A DNA stretch of 64,000 bases from the NCBI GenBank assembly GCA_905178155.1, contig CAJINV010000004.1, positions 4,938,619 to 5,002,618 on the forward strand, read 5' to 3'. Positions 22,921 to 33,553 of the stretch are shown here, piece after piece. The notes beneath the pieces are model-generated. The model was not told where the DNA came from and searched no databases. It saw only the letters and a list, made by a program, of their open reading frames with translations. The stretch is from Amoebophrya sp. A120. Lineage: Eukaryota; Sar; Dinophyceae; Syndiniales; Amoebophryaceae. Positions within the stretch are counted from its first letter, which is position 1; each line of letters begins with the position of its first letter. The translations under genes and the position numbers were made by a program.

Positions 22921-24517
22921 CTTGAAAGTGTGAACGTGTGACTGTGATTTAGAAATGAATCTAAACCTGGAATGTATGACCTCCTATACCTGGTCCCCTG
23001 TTAGTGGTTGAGTGTTTTGTGTCGAAGGGATATTTCTAAAGGATTCAAAACTTTGTTCTAGGCTATCATGTACGTAAAATCTAAATTTTTCAAGCGTAAA
23101 TAATGGATCGCCTTCACCATGAAAATTTAAAAAATTTGGATCTCGAGTGGAACCGCTGATCTTCATCTCTTTCGCCTTCGGATCTAAATTTCGTGTCAGA
23201 TCCGTTTTTTCCGAATGCTCATTAGGCTACTTAGATGATCGCGAGCTTCGAGAATTATGAGGATCTTGATCTTCTTCTTCTGTCTCGTTCGGTATAAAAA
23301 TTTGTGACGTGGTTACCGAGCGGATCAACACCAAGAGGCGAAAGGATCGTCATCGTGTTTGTTGTGAAGTAGCGGCAACCTACCAATGCAAGATTTCATT
23401 TTCTTCAAGCAGGCAGTCACAAGCCGCCGGACACGGTGGAATGATCCAGGCACTCACACTTTTACACAGGTCTTGATGCACGAAGATCTGATGCATCTGA
23501 TCTTATTCATCTCTCATCACGGCAGGAAACACCGAGCTGCCTTTCGCAACACGGAGTTGGACACTGCATCCCCGACCTACAGAACCTCTCGTGTACTGAG
23601 TCTGAGTAGAACGCAAATGCAACCATACTGTCTATGCGAAAGCGACTCGAGTGCTAATTGTTCCTTTCGTCATTTCGTTTATCATATTTCATTCTGAAAG
23701 CCTGATAGAGTTTTGGTTTTGGTTTTCAATGCGCATTTCGGATAAGAAAAGCAGGAATTATCGGCTCGTTGAACGACTCGAGGATGCACCACACCGCGTC
23801 AAGGGAAATTAGCAAAAAAAGAAAAAAGTAGGCAACCTACTGGCCGCTGGTGGAGGAAAAGAGCGATCGTATTGTTGAAGGGAGGCTCATGCTGCGACGT
23901 TCATTTATATGGCTCATGGAATCAACCACGCCGCTCAGCTGCGAATTCTGAATTGCAAACATGCCACCAATTATGCGTAAAACTAAAATGTGTGTAGCTT
24001 AGTCGACAAAAATGGAAAAAGAAGGTGAGGAGTCCTTCTACTGGCTCTCGTCCTTAGGGTTGCCAGTCGTACATTTTGATGATGATGCTCGTCCTGCGGA
24101 GCTGCTGTAGCTGTAGCTGCCGTTTGTAGATAGTACATGCTTCTTTAAATTTGTACTACAGGAGGCTGCAGGTATCGAAGGCATTTGGAGAGGCTGCAGG
24201 TGAATCGAAGGCATTTGGAGGAGTACAAAAATCAGACTCAGGTCACGTCCAGTGTAAACTAAAATCGAGGTTGAGATAGCTCCGAAAGCCATCAAAAAAA
24301 TGAAATCATGGGGCCAAGTACGGCAGCCACTTACAGCTGAGATTACTGAAGATTTAGAATCTTGCGCAAAAAACTCAACAAAAAGAAAAACCAAGACTGC
24401 GATCCATCGCTGTCCGTCTTTTGGTTTTGGGTCTTAAAGGGTTAAGGATTTACTCGTCAGCTGTATTTTCGTCAAAATTTAAAGCGAGAGCCACCCTCGT
24501 TCTTCTACTGACGCCAT
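22921..24517. other. intergenic region
   Basis: A minus-strand ORF at 24038-24394 has hydrophobic stretches but no ATG at its start and no family match. A short direct repeat based on GCATTTGGAG occurs at 24180-24222. Nothing else supported. Confidence 0.5.
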
Positions 24518-27500
24518 TCAGCACGAGCTATTGCCACTGCCTTTCAACACAGAGTTGTTGATGAGAATTTTCGAAACTTCGAACTTCCCAGTTGTCGGAT
24601 CGCGTTTCAAAATCGGCGCGAGGGGATGAAACAGGCTGACCGGCTCAACAATTTGACCGGGTTTAGATTTATTCAGGCGCAATTTCTCTTGCTCCCCAGG
24701 AGAATCTGGTCCTCCGCACATCTTCCCTCTGCTCTGCTGCACTAGTTCATCTTCATCTTCGGCTGTCGCGGGCTCGTTTTTTACTCCAGCAGCGTTCTTC
24801 ATCTGCTCTACTAAAACACCACGACTCTCTGCGAGTAAGACCGCCCGCTCGCTTTCTAAATGCGGTTTCTTCGGCGATGTGCGGTGCACAAGGAGTGGGC
24901 TCTTCATCGCGTTAGTTGCACTACCGGCGGCAGCCAATTTCTTCGACCCCGAAGGCGGACTCCGCAGCAGATGGCTTTGCTTCACGAGGCCGATGGGATA
25001 GGCAGGGGATTTGGCCTTCTGCGGGACTTTATTTTGGCCGGAGGTGAGCCGGCTCATATTAGTTGCAGACGAAGATGTGGTGGAGGAACGGTTTTTGTTG
25101 CTTTGTTTAAATTTGTTGTCCGGGGTGGAGATGTGGTAGTATTTGGTCGTGTTAGCAGCTTCCGGATGTTGACCTCCACGGTGCGCAGGAGAGGAAGTCG
25201 CTTCAACTACTGCGGGGGCACTGACACGACCAGCAGTAGTTCCGGGCTTGGTTGGGGACTGGTGCTGGAGCAAAGTGTTGGCTGCGGATTTTAAAATTTG
25301 ATTGCCGGCGTGGTCCTGTTGCTCGACCTCCTTCCGCAAACCCTCATCCCCTGCCGCCGAGGGGCGGCAGCTAGTTCCATCCATACTTCCGCCGTGCAGT
25401 TCCCGCTCCCGATCCATCAGGACGTCCTCCTGCTCGGAGGCTGCAGCACTCACGACCGAGTGGAAGGCACCAACGGCATTGCTGTTTGCTCGCGCGCCGG
25501 GACCCGTCTTTTGCTGGCTGCCGCGGCTGTCTACCAAAACCCCGGCATTTACGCCCACGCTCTTGCCCCCGTTCGCCAGCAGGGTGTTCGTCGGTTGTTG
25601 CACTCCTGGTCGTGGCTGCGGGGTGTAGCGCGTTGTCGCCGTAGTAGAAAACTGCTTCCAGTTTGTCGCCATCAAGGGTCCTCGTGCAGCAGTCCCCTTT
25701 CCGTTCCCGCCCGCTCTAGTTGTACTACTCGGCGGAAACCCAACAGGGCGCAGGACACGGGCGCCGTTGGAGGTGGTGGTCCCCTGTTGCGTCGCGCGCA
25801 GAGCAGACGTGTTCTTGGTGAGCACGTGCACATTTGACCGGGTCGTGGTAGAATATTTTTCCCCTGCACCACCGCCAGCGAAAATCCCCCGACCGACGTT
25901 CATCTTCCCGCACGAGGCCGCGGTCGAAGTGCAGGACTGAAAAGGAGAAATCACGCTGACGAGGCGGTCAATCTCGTTGATCGTATCATCCACATCTCGG
26001 TCCTCTGGGTGCTTGCCCTCTTGCAGAAACGGGTCCTCCACGTACTTACCTTGATGAGGAGTGATCATGTCGAGATCATCTTCGTGTTCCTGTGCTCCTA
26101 GCTCGTGATCATGCAAGTACTTACCGCTGTCATGATTTTCATTGGTACACAGCAGCAGATGATCATTCTTCCAACTTCAAAATAAAACAACTTCTCACTA
26201 TACTCGATGCGCACGAAAATAGCCGGTCCTTCATCTGTCCTCGGACACGTTGACCCCCGCCTGCACCATCCTCTTCGACATCATTTGCATGTCCATCCGG
26301 CGACCGCAACAGACTGTCTTCCTCGGAAACAGCTTGGAGTTCCGACAGGGTCACATTCGTATCACCTTCTTCCAAAAGCGCCGCCTCAAAGGCCGAGAAG
26401 TTGTCCTCCTCCTCGAGGTTGTGGTTGTGATCCTCGTGGTCGTCCTGGGTCCGGGTCGGCATAGAAGTTGGTCTTTCATCATGGGAGACAAGCTCTGGTG
26501 ACTGGGATGTACTAGACGCGGGCTCGTCCTCAGAATACGTTCGGTTGGTGATCGTGTTTTTCTTTTCCAACAACGGTTTTTTGTCCAAGTGGCTGCGTTT
26601 CACCAATATGGATTGCAAATATGTCTGGGTCTGCAAAGTTGTGATGCTAGTGTGCGAATCAGAAACGATCCCCAAGTTGGGGAAGCACATGACAAGTTTC
26701 TGAGCAGCTAGGTCTTGCGTAAACTGCATGAGAAATTGCGTTTTTGTATTACAAAAAAATAGCGCGTAGCGCACTACGCACGACAGATCTTTCTCTCCTG
26801 TCAGCAGAGCATTACAGATCTCGCAGTCTCCCAGACCCAGATATTTCTGCATTTGATAACCAAACTGGTTTGCTTAATCACCTGCGCTTCGTTCACGCTA
26901 GAGGTTTTGGAGAGGAGGAGCTGATGTTCCGTGGTGTACATAGAATTCGAATTTATTTCGCTGTTTTTGTTTTTTCCGGAAATGCTAGAAGACGCACCAG
27001 TGATCGGCTGCACGACACGCAGCGGCAAGGCTGGCTTGCGGGTTGTAGAAGTACTAGTTGCATCTTTATTTCCGGGCGGCCCCTGGACTTGCGCCAGTCT
27101 GCTGCTCGTCTTCAGGTTCTTTGTCTGGGGCTGTGTCGTGAGCTGCGTTCTTCCAGCGTAACTTCCGTTCACCTCGCCCCGATTTCCGTTCACCTTTGCG
27201 ACGTTGAGTTCTTGGTGGTTGTTCGTCTGGGGTGACAAAGAGCGGAATAAAGGGAGGATCGGTTTGTAGTTTGTTGCAGTACTCGCCGGCTTGTTCAGCA
27301 AATGCGAGCCGAGGGAGTTCGGAGCTAGCAGGGATCGCACAGTAGTTACGGCAAGGGGATCATTCTCGATGGATTTGCTTTGCGCATCTTGTTCTGGTGG
27401 CGTGGTCCCGTCTACTTCCTGGTTTGCCATCCACTCCTGCTCACCCGAGGACAGCATCTCGACGTCGCCCGTGCAACTGTAAAACTGCGATATCACGGGG

Positions 27501-30500
27501 TCACCGGCGGAGGGAAGCGAGCAAAACTGCTCCAGCAGGGATCCGCTGTCGTCAACCAGGTCGTCCATTCTCAGACCATCTTCCCCGCCTCCGCCTCCCT
27601 GTTCATCCAGTAGGAGATCCTCCGACAAGCCACCATCGCAAAAGTCACGGGGAGCACCACTATTCCCAGCCGCTTGCTCTTCGCCGAAAAGCTTTTGGAA
27701 CACGCACCGCTGGAGAGTTTCCGCCTCGCCGAGCCTTTTCATCGCCGTTCGCCAGTCCTCTTCCTTCTTCTGCACCTGTTTCTGCACCTCCTGCAACCGC
27801 CGGACTAAGGTGGCGGCGTCGTTGAACTGGTATTCCTTCGCATCCGCTAGTTGTATTCTGTCCAAAAGGATCTTCGACGCACTAGACCTAGTCCTCGGAC
27901 GAATCGCAATAATGCATGCGGAATCCTAGCATGACTGCGGCCTAGACCGAGGCTAGTCCGATGTACCAGGCTAGGATGGGTCGCAGTGCCCTGGACGTTT
28001 GGCGCGGCCTAGCGTGGGTCAAATCGTTTTGCCTTGTTTTTCCTCATGTTTTCCTCATGCACTACCCTAGTCCGGCGCTTGCGCAAGTTTGCGAAGCTAA
28101 TTTTTGACATGCTAGGACAAAACGCTGCGGCGGACTTGCCTAGGCTAGGACAGTGACCCGAGGCCTAGGGCGCAGAACACTAATTTTTGCCTCTGCCCTG
28201 TCGGCTTTTCGTGTGCCTTCTTCGTTCTTGGGGGCCTTTCGGTAGACGCGCCGGCCTTCGGCCTTGCTTTGTCTGGTTGACGTTCCGGGGCCGGACCGCG
28301 CGAATCTAGGGACGCCGCACGGCGGAGCGGCAAGCCAAGGAATGGCGCGCGGCATTTTATTGGCGCGGGCCTTTGGGAACGCCCAAGACAGAAAGCACCG
28401 AACGGGCCCGCGCCTCTCTTCTTGCATACGAGTGCGCACGGCATCGGTGTGGCGGCCGTCTTCCCTAGCGGGCGCAGGTCTGCCTCTGCCGCGTGTTGCA
28501 CGCTTGTGCTTGGCCGCCAGGCCAAGGTGACTAAGGTTGTGGCGGCCCTCGTTGAACCTTAGGTGACCGACTAAGGTGACTAAGGTTGGTGGCTGCCACC
28601 TAGCGGATGCGAAGGAATACCAATTCAACGACGGCCGCCACCCTAGGGCGCAGAATCACTAAGATTCAACGATGACCAAGGTGGCGGCGTCGTTGAACTG
28701 GTATTCCTTCGCATCCGCTAGTTGTATGCTGTCGACAAAAGGATCATTCTCATTGTCGCACTAGACCTAGTATGAATGACAGATCCACACAGATGATGAG
28801 ATGATGAATGCCTGATCTTGCTGCATGACAGCGCGCATGATTTTTTCAAGGTAGAAAATTCAAGTTTTCAAGCGGATTATGTGCAGCTGTAAATGTAAAA
28901 ATTGCAATGCAATTTCTAGCACGACAAGTTCAAGTACGGTGATGATTCTTTTGCACGATCGATAAACCGCTGCTGCAGCTTGTCCAACCGGCGTTGCTCC
29001 AAAATTTCCGCTATCCTGTGCGAAAGTATCGTACTCGTATTGCAATCATGCATTATACAAATCTTTCGCTTAATGTAAATCAGCGTTACAAATTTCATCT
29101 CTCATGCTGAGGAAATTTGTAATGCATTTTATACAGAATCAGCCAGAGATAGATCATCCTTTGGATGATCGTAGGCTTCCAGTGGGAAGCCGTCTTCACC
29201 GGAAGGGCATGAGCGCCCGCGATGGGGCACCCCGCCACCGCCGAAGGAGCCACGCGCCGAAGCAACCCCAAAGAACCCGCAGGAAGNNNNNNNNNNNNNN
29301 NNNNNNNNNNNNNNNNNNNNNNNNNNNNNNNNNNNNNNNNNNNNNNNNNNNNNNNNNNNNNNNNNNNNNNNNNNNNNNNNNNNNNNNNNNNNNNNNNNNN
29401 NNNNNNNNNNNNNNNNNNNNNNNNNNNNNNNNNNNNNNNNNNNNNNNNNNNNNNNNNNNNNNNNNNNNNNNNNNNNNNNNNNNNNNNNNNNNNNNNNNNN
29501 NNNNNNNNNNNNNNNNNNNNNNNNNNNNNNNNNNNNNNNNNNNNNNNNNNNNNNNNNNNNNNNNNNNNNNNNNNNNNNNNNNNNNNNNNNNNNNNNNNNN
29601 NNNNNNNNNNNNNNNNNNNNNNNNNNNNNNNNNNNNNNNNNNNNNNNNNNNNNNNATTTTATACAGAATCAGCCAGAGATAGATCATCCTTTGGATGATC
29701 GTAGGCTTCCAGTGGGAAGCCGTCTTCACCGGAAGGGCATGAGCGCCCGCGATGGGGCACCCCGCCACCGCCGAAGGAGCCACGCGCCGAAGCAACCCCA
29801 AAGAACCCGCAGGAAGTGAAGCGACCCAGCGATGAATTCGGGGGACAACATGCCCCATCGAAAAGGCCGCGGAGCCCTGGAAGGCGGGAAAGAAATACAA
29901 GCCCAAGCTAAAAACAAAAAACGCAGTGAGCTACGTAATGTGGGATCGGAGGTTTCCCTCAGCCTGCAAGGCAGGCGATATAACGAAAATCCGTAGCAGC
30001 CCCGAAACAGCGCGCAATCAGTGGCGCCAAAGACGCTAAATAGCGCCGACCTTGGTCGTTTTATCCATGACCTTTCTCGCAACGTAAAATTGGCAAAGGC
30101 CAGACACAAAAAGCCCTATGGGAGCTCAAAAACCCCAACGGAATACAACAAGCCCCCGGCTTTTCTTATCCCAGTCTCCCCCTCTGCAAGGGTAACGGAT
30201 TGGGCTCGGAGCCCGTTTACCGCCAGTGCCAAACAGCCGAGAAAGGTCAGGATAAAAACAACCAAGGTCATTGAGACTGACCGCGGAAAATCATAAGAAA
30301 GTCCAGCCGGGGTGTAATTTCAACCCCACCTCACCAGACAAAGCGAAGCCAGAATCTCTGACCGAAATGGGTCAGGGCTAGCAGTCAAACCATCTGGCCA
30401 GGGTTCCATCATAACCCTGTCTCACCGGACAATCTCAATAAAACATCTGGCCAGGGTTTAATCTCAACCCTGTCTCACCAGATAAAACAAAGCCCGGAAT

Positions 30501-31603
30501 CAGTGACCGAAACGGGTCACCGGGGCGGAAAATAATATGTCTGGCCGGGGTATAATTCCAACCCCGTCTCACCAGACAAAGCGAAGCCAGAATCGCTGAC
30601 CGAAACGGGTCAGGGCTCGCAATAAAACGTCCAGCCGGGGTCTAATTTCAACCCCGTCTCACCGGACAAGATCAATATAACCATCTGGCCAGGGTCTAAT
30701 CTCGACCCTGTCTCACCAGATAAAATAGAGCCCCTAATCAGTGACCGAAACGGGTCACCGGGGCGGAAAATAAAGTCTGGCCGGGGTTTAATTTCAACCC
30801 CGTCTCACCAGACAATAATGCTCTTCACTACCATGGCAGGGGCGTGACTCCCTGGGACCTGAGAATAATAGAAATACAGACGGAAATAGAATCTCACAAG
30901 CGAAATGGCTTGCCGTCTCTTAATTGGGGGAACGTTCTCAGGTCCTGGCTACCAATGGCCGAAGGGCTAGGGTCTGTATAAAATACCGACCGACCAGCCT
31001 CAGCCTAGACTCACAGGCTCGCTAGACTTCTACTGCCCGGTCATACATTTATTATACGAGTACGATACTTTTGCAATGCATATCCGCGTCGCGCCGCCGT
31101 TGCTCCACGAGACTCGCCTTTTCCTGCCGGTCACTGATTTTGCTTGTCAAAATCTGCTTCTCCAGCAGCTCTTTTTCATATTTCATTTGCCATCCGGTCT
31201 TCTGCTTGTTCGCCTGCAACGAGTGTCGCTTGTCGTTTACCTTTTGCTGCAACGATTCTCTGCGGTTTTTTGCCTGCTGCATCTTCTGCTGCTGGTCGGA
31301 AAATTGCTGGAACTTCTGCTGCTGCGCGAGGGTCGTTTTTTGATGGCGCTGGAACGCGGATTGGCTAAATTTCGTTTGCTGCCGCTTCAAAATCTCGGTC
31401 GCCGCCCAGACGGAATCCTCTTTCTTCTCCACGTGCCGCACGCGCGCACCCACACTGCGCAATCGGGTCTCTTGGGCGCGCAGTTCTTTCTCGAGCAACC
31501 TGATCACGTTTGAAGGTAGATTTCGTTTTGGTTTTTTCGATTCTACTGCTTGTTGATGTGCAAGCATCCGTTCACGATCACGATCAGGATCTTTATCATA
31601 CAT
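24518..31603 (-). CDS. long coiled-coil protein with disordered C-terminal half
   Basis: Proposed exons 31603-31083, 29011-28965, 27853-26859, 26606-26204 and 26167-24518 join in frame to about 1,200 residues. The N-terminal third is strongly Lys/Gln/Glu-rich coiled coil: LLEKELRAQETRLRS, KASLVEQRRRDAEILEQRR across the big introner, then LADAKEYQFNDAATLVRRLQEV. The remainder is Ser/Thr/Gly/Asn-rich and acidic, with a repeated GKY-E/H motif near 26120-26050. Start chosen at MYDKDPDRD (31603). A possible earlier exon with ATG at 31866 (MAAHGGVEDVHLL) is in another frame and cannot be joined convincingly. Introns: a 2.07 kb family-B introner with an insertion, a 1.1 kb rearranged intron, a family-A introner and a 36-nt intron. 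A flagellar or cortical role is possible; no family is assigned. Confidence 0.7.
26168..26203 (-). other. probable 36-nt GT-AG intron
   Basis: Minus strand GTATAG...GGAAG. Removing it converts a terminating frame into SCASNDHLLLC, which runs into the downstream 550-codon ORF. Very short for an intron, so moderately sure. Confidence 0.55.
26607..26858. mobile_element. introner, family A (A12)
   Basis: Ends TATGGATTGC and GCATTTGATA, perfect repeat ACCAA on both sides. Excision gives IKQTSLVKRSHLDKK. Confidence 0.93.
27854..28964 (-). other. rearranged intron containing an old family-B introner and a GC/CTAG-rich insert
   Basis: The high end (28735-28964) is a decayed family-B introner: TATCGATCGTGCAAAAG on the minus strand at one end and GATCCTTTTG...GCATA at the other. 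A copy of the start of the next exon follows (28686-28734), then a GC-rich insert, then a second copy of introner end plus exon start at 27806-27895. Joining 28965 to 27853 with the 5-bp rule gives LQQRLADAKEYQF in frame. Confidence 0.65.
27880..28680. repeat. GC-rich insert with many CTAG motifs and an inverted exon copy
   Basis: About a dozen CTAG tetranucleotides lie within roughly 300 bp (27885-28170). At 28594-28645 there is a reverse-complement copy of the exon piece found at 27806-27856 and 28680-28734. No coding capacity recognised. Confidence 0.6.
29126..29286 (+). repeat. 161-bp sequence duplicated exactly across the gap (left copy)
   Basis: Identical base for base to 29656-29816. 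Exact identity on both sides of an N run suggests two contig ends that overlap rather than a biological repeat. Confidence 0.85.
29287..29655. other. assembly gap (369 N)
   Basis: Run of N. It is flanked by identical 161-bp sequences, so it probably marks a missed join; the real distance may be zero or negative. Confidence 0.97.
30301..30813 (+). repeat. tandem array, period about 238 nt, of covarying hairpins
   Basis: Seven 39-nt units start at 30301, 30392, 30445, 30539, 30629, 30683 and 30775. Each has an outer stem (GTCTGG/CCAGAC or ATCTGG/CCAGAT) and an inner stem (GGGGT/ACCCC or AGGGT/ACCCT). The smaller hairpins CTGACC/GGTCAG (30358, 30596) and GTGACC/GGTCAC (30503, 30741) sit between them. 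Equivalent parts recur every 236-238 nt. Pair changes are compensatory. Confidence 0.88.
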
Positions 31604-33553
31604 TGTCAAACGGAACAAACGCACCGGCAGAAACAAACACAGTAAGAAGTGTACATGATGGAACGTTTCGACAAATCCCCGGTTGACATGATGCTCTGGT
31701 CCACAGGATGCGCGATCCGCCCTGAAATCGCTAGATCTGGTGTACTGGTTTGTTCGACGACGTACTGCGCTCCTGGTTCATCTAGTAGCTGCTCCTCATC
31801 CTGCACGTGCTCGTCTTCCACCGCAGCAAGCAGGTGCACGTCTTCCACACCACCGTGCGCGGCCATGATGAGCGGTCGATCCAAGGCTTGTTAGTTGAGG
31901 TTCACTTTGTTTTCAATGTTTTCAACGGCGAGATGCGATTAGATAAACCTAAAGAGACGCACTGGGCGGCAAAATAGAGCCAAACATGTTTTGTCTCCTG
32001 CCCCCCGACAAGACGAAACTAAACACGGTTCAGTTCAGTTCAGTTCGACGCATTATCCTGTTTCAGTTAACCGCTCTGAAATTAATCGATTGAATCGTGG
32101 ATGTGCGTGCACTACTATCATCTTCTTTTCCTTCCAGGGGTGTAAGGCTCGTCTATCGCAACACAAAAGTTCCGTCGTTTTCCCGTACGAACCACACCCC
32201 TGCTACGTTCATTTCTTCCTTTCCTGAGTTTTCGCAGAAATAGACGTCACTGACTTCGAAAGCCACCTCTGGGTCCCCTTCCTCCCGAAACTAAACACGA
32301 AGGATACACAAGCAGACTTTTGACTTAGACTTCTGGACGCAGATGAAGCTACATTGCGAGCACTTTCTTTGATGTGCTTGCCCGTCTCCAGGGACGTTTT
32401 GCCTGCTCTGCCTGCGTTTTGTTCGCTCTCACGAAACTACAGAACCACGAAGAGCTGCAGCCTTTTTTCTCACTGAGCACTGAGTGCCCGCATCAATCTT
32501 GTTCGTTGAAAAGAGCAAGAAGCAAAGCTCTTCCTCGAGAACACCAGCGAAGGCTTCCGCAACAGTGCAAGCAACGCGGAGGTCCTGCTCGTCCTCTCGG
32601 CTAGAGCGGAGCCCATGATACTCTGCTTTTCGCAGGAGCAATATCGTGCTAGCTATATCTATTTTGATTTTCTTTGTTAATCACTCTCGCATTGCCTCTG
32701 TTTTTCTCATCTTTTTCAGTCTTACATTTGAATGAGATCAAAAATTTCTGTACATTGCATTCTGGGCGAAGTAGAGGTCAGAAGACAACTTGAAGTAGTT
32801 CTCAGACTTTGCACGACGACACCACCGCGTTCTCCCTCGCTCGCCGCGGTCTTTATTGCTATCCATCCGCCACAAATTTTGCGGATTTCACTGCTCCTGT
32901 TTGAAAATCCATCATACCACAAACAAACTGAAACTTGTACTTGATTGGCTTATTGTTTGTTCAAACTGGAAATTAGATCGGTCACTGAAGTTTTTGTGCT
33001 CGTCGAAGACATTGGATTGGCTCCACTAGAAGCTGCACTTGTCGTCGACATATTTGGAGGCGCACGAGCCGTTCCAATGCGCGGCCTGCACCAACGACGA
33101 TGCAGTAGCAATCTCGTCCACAATTCGACATATTCCCGGTCCTCCTCTTGATGCTGTTTCTCAGCAAAACAAGCATGGACAGTTGTGGTCCTAGCTGCGC
33201 CAATTGGTTTGTCGCGCAATCGACGCACGGCGCATCAAGCTTCCTTGTCTTACTGGTTGCATCTTCGGACTTGACATTAATTTTGCAATAATCTTCCACG
33301 GCCGCTAGTACTTGCTAGATCGGTCGATCGTCATGAAATAATCATTCTATTATACTTTTTCTGGTGAATCTCAGTGTAGTAAACGATAGAAGAATAAAAC
33401 GGTTTTCTTTTTGCTGATTTGGTTTTTCTGGTGAATCTGAGTATTAGTTCATCATCAACTTCAAAGATGTTATGTAGTAAACCTTTGGATGAAAAACAAA
33501 AAGCGTTTTCGTCTCGTCCTCGAGACGTGCACCAAAGCGAGCAGGAGCTGTTC
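31604..33553. other. intergenic region
   Basis: Contains a possible coding stretch on the minus strand, 31866 to about 31650, encoding an acidic start MAAHGGVEDVHLL; it may be a first exon of the coiled-coil gene. A short repeat GGTTCAGTTCAGTTCAGTTC occurs near 32029. The rest holds no supported gene. Confidence 0.5.

Larger units (their letters stand above)
29131..31053. ncRNA. structured hairpin-array element nested in introner
   Basis: Non-coding segment made almost entirely of hairpins. Near the left end are GATCATCC/GGATGATC (29152-29170, repeated 29682-29700) and GGCTTCC/GGGAAGCC (29174-29191). At 30301-30813 there are seven 39-nt two-stem hairpins separated by smaller hairpins. At 30855-30945 an 11-bp stem GGACCTGAGAA/TTCTCAGGTCC encloses GACGG/CCGTC and CAAGC/GCTTG. 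Whether it is an RNA gene, a transposon or both is unknown; the type is assigned for its fold. Confidence 0.6.
29012..31082. mobile_element. introner, family B, carrying a 1.9 kb structured insertion (B8)
   Basis: Ends TATCCTGTGCGAAAGTATC and GATACTTTTGCAATGCATA; perfect repeat TCCGC at 29007-29011 and 31083-31087. A normal family-B element is about 150 bp. Here a foreign segment interrupts it close to the right end, between AATGCATTTTATAC and TATTATACGAGTAC, giving a 5-6 bp duplication (TATAC/TTATAC). Excision of the whole unit restores VEQRRRDAEILEQRR in the coiled-coil gene, so the entire 2 kb must be removed as an intron. Confidence 0.85.

Noticed and set aside
24038-24394. Minus-strand frame with hydrophobic start (118 codons)
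   Set aside because: No ATG at the start; lies just past the stop of the disordered protein and looks like 3' flank.
30301-30340. tRNA or tRNA-derived SINE
   Set aside because: The inner stem-loop recalls a T-arm, but there is no GGTTCGAATCC box, no D-arm and no anticodon arm in register.
30350-30620. Hammerhead ribozyme
   Set aside because: CCGAAAC next to stems recalled the hammerhead core, but the CTGATGA box is missing in all copies.
30300-30813. CRISPR array
   Set aside because: The repeated units are regularly spaced, but spacers are themselves conserved hairpins, and the setting is a eukaryotic intron.
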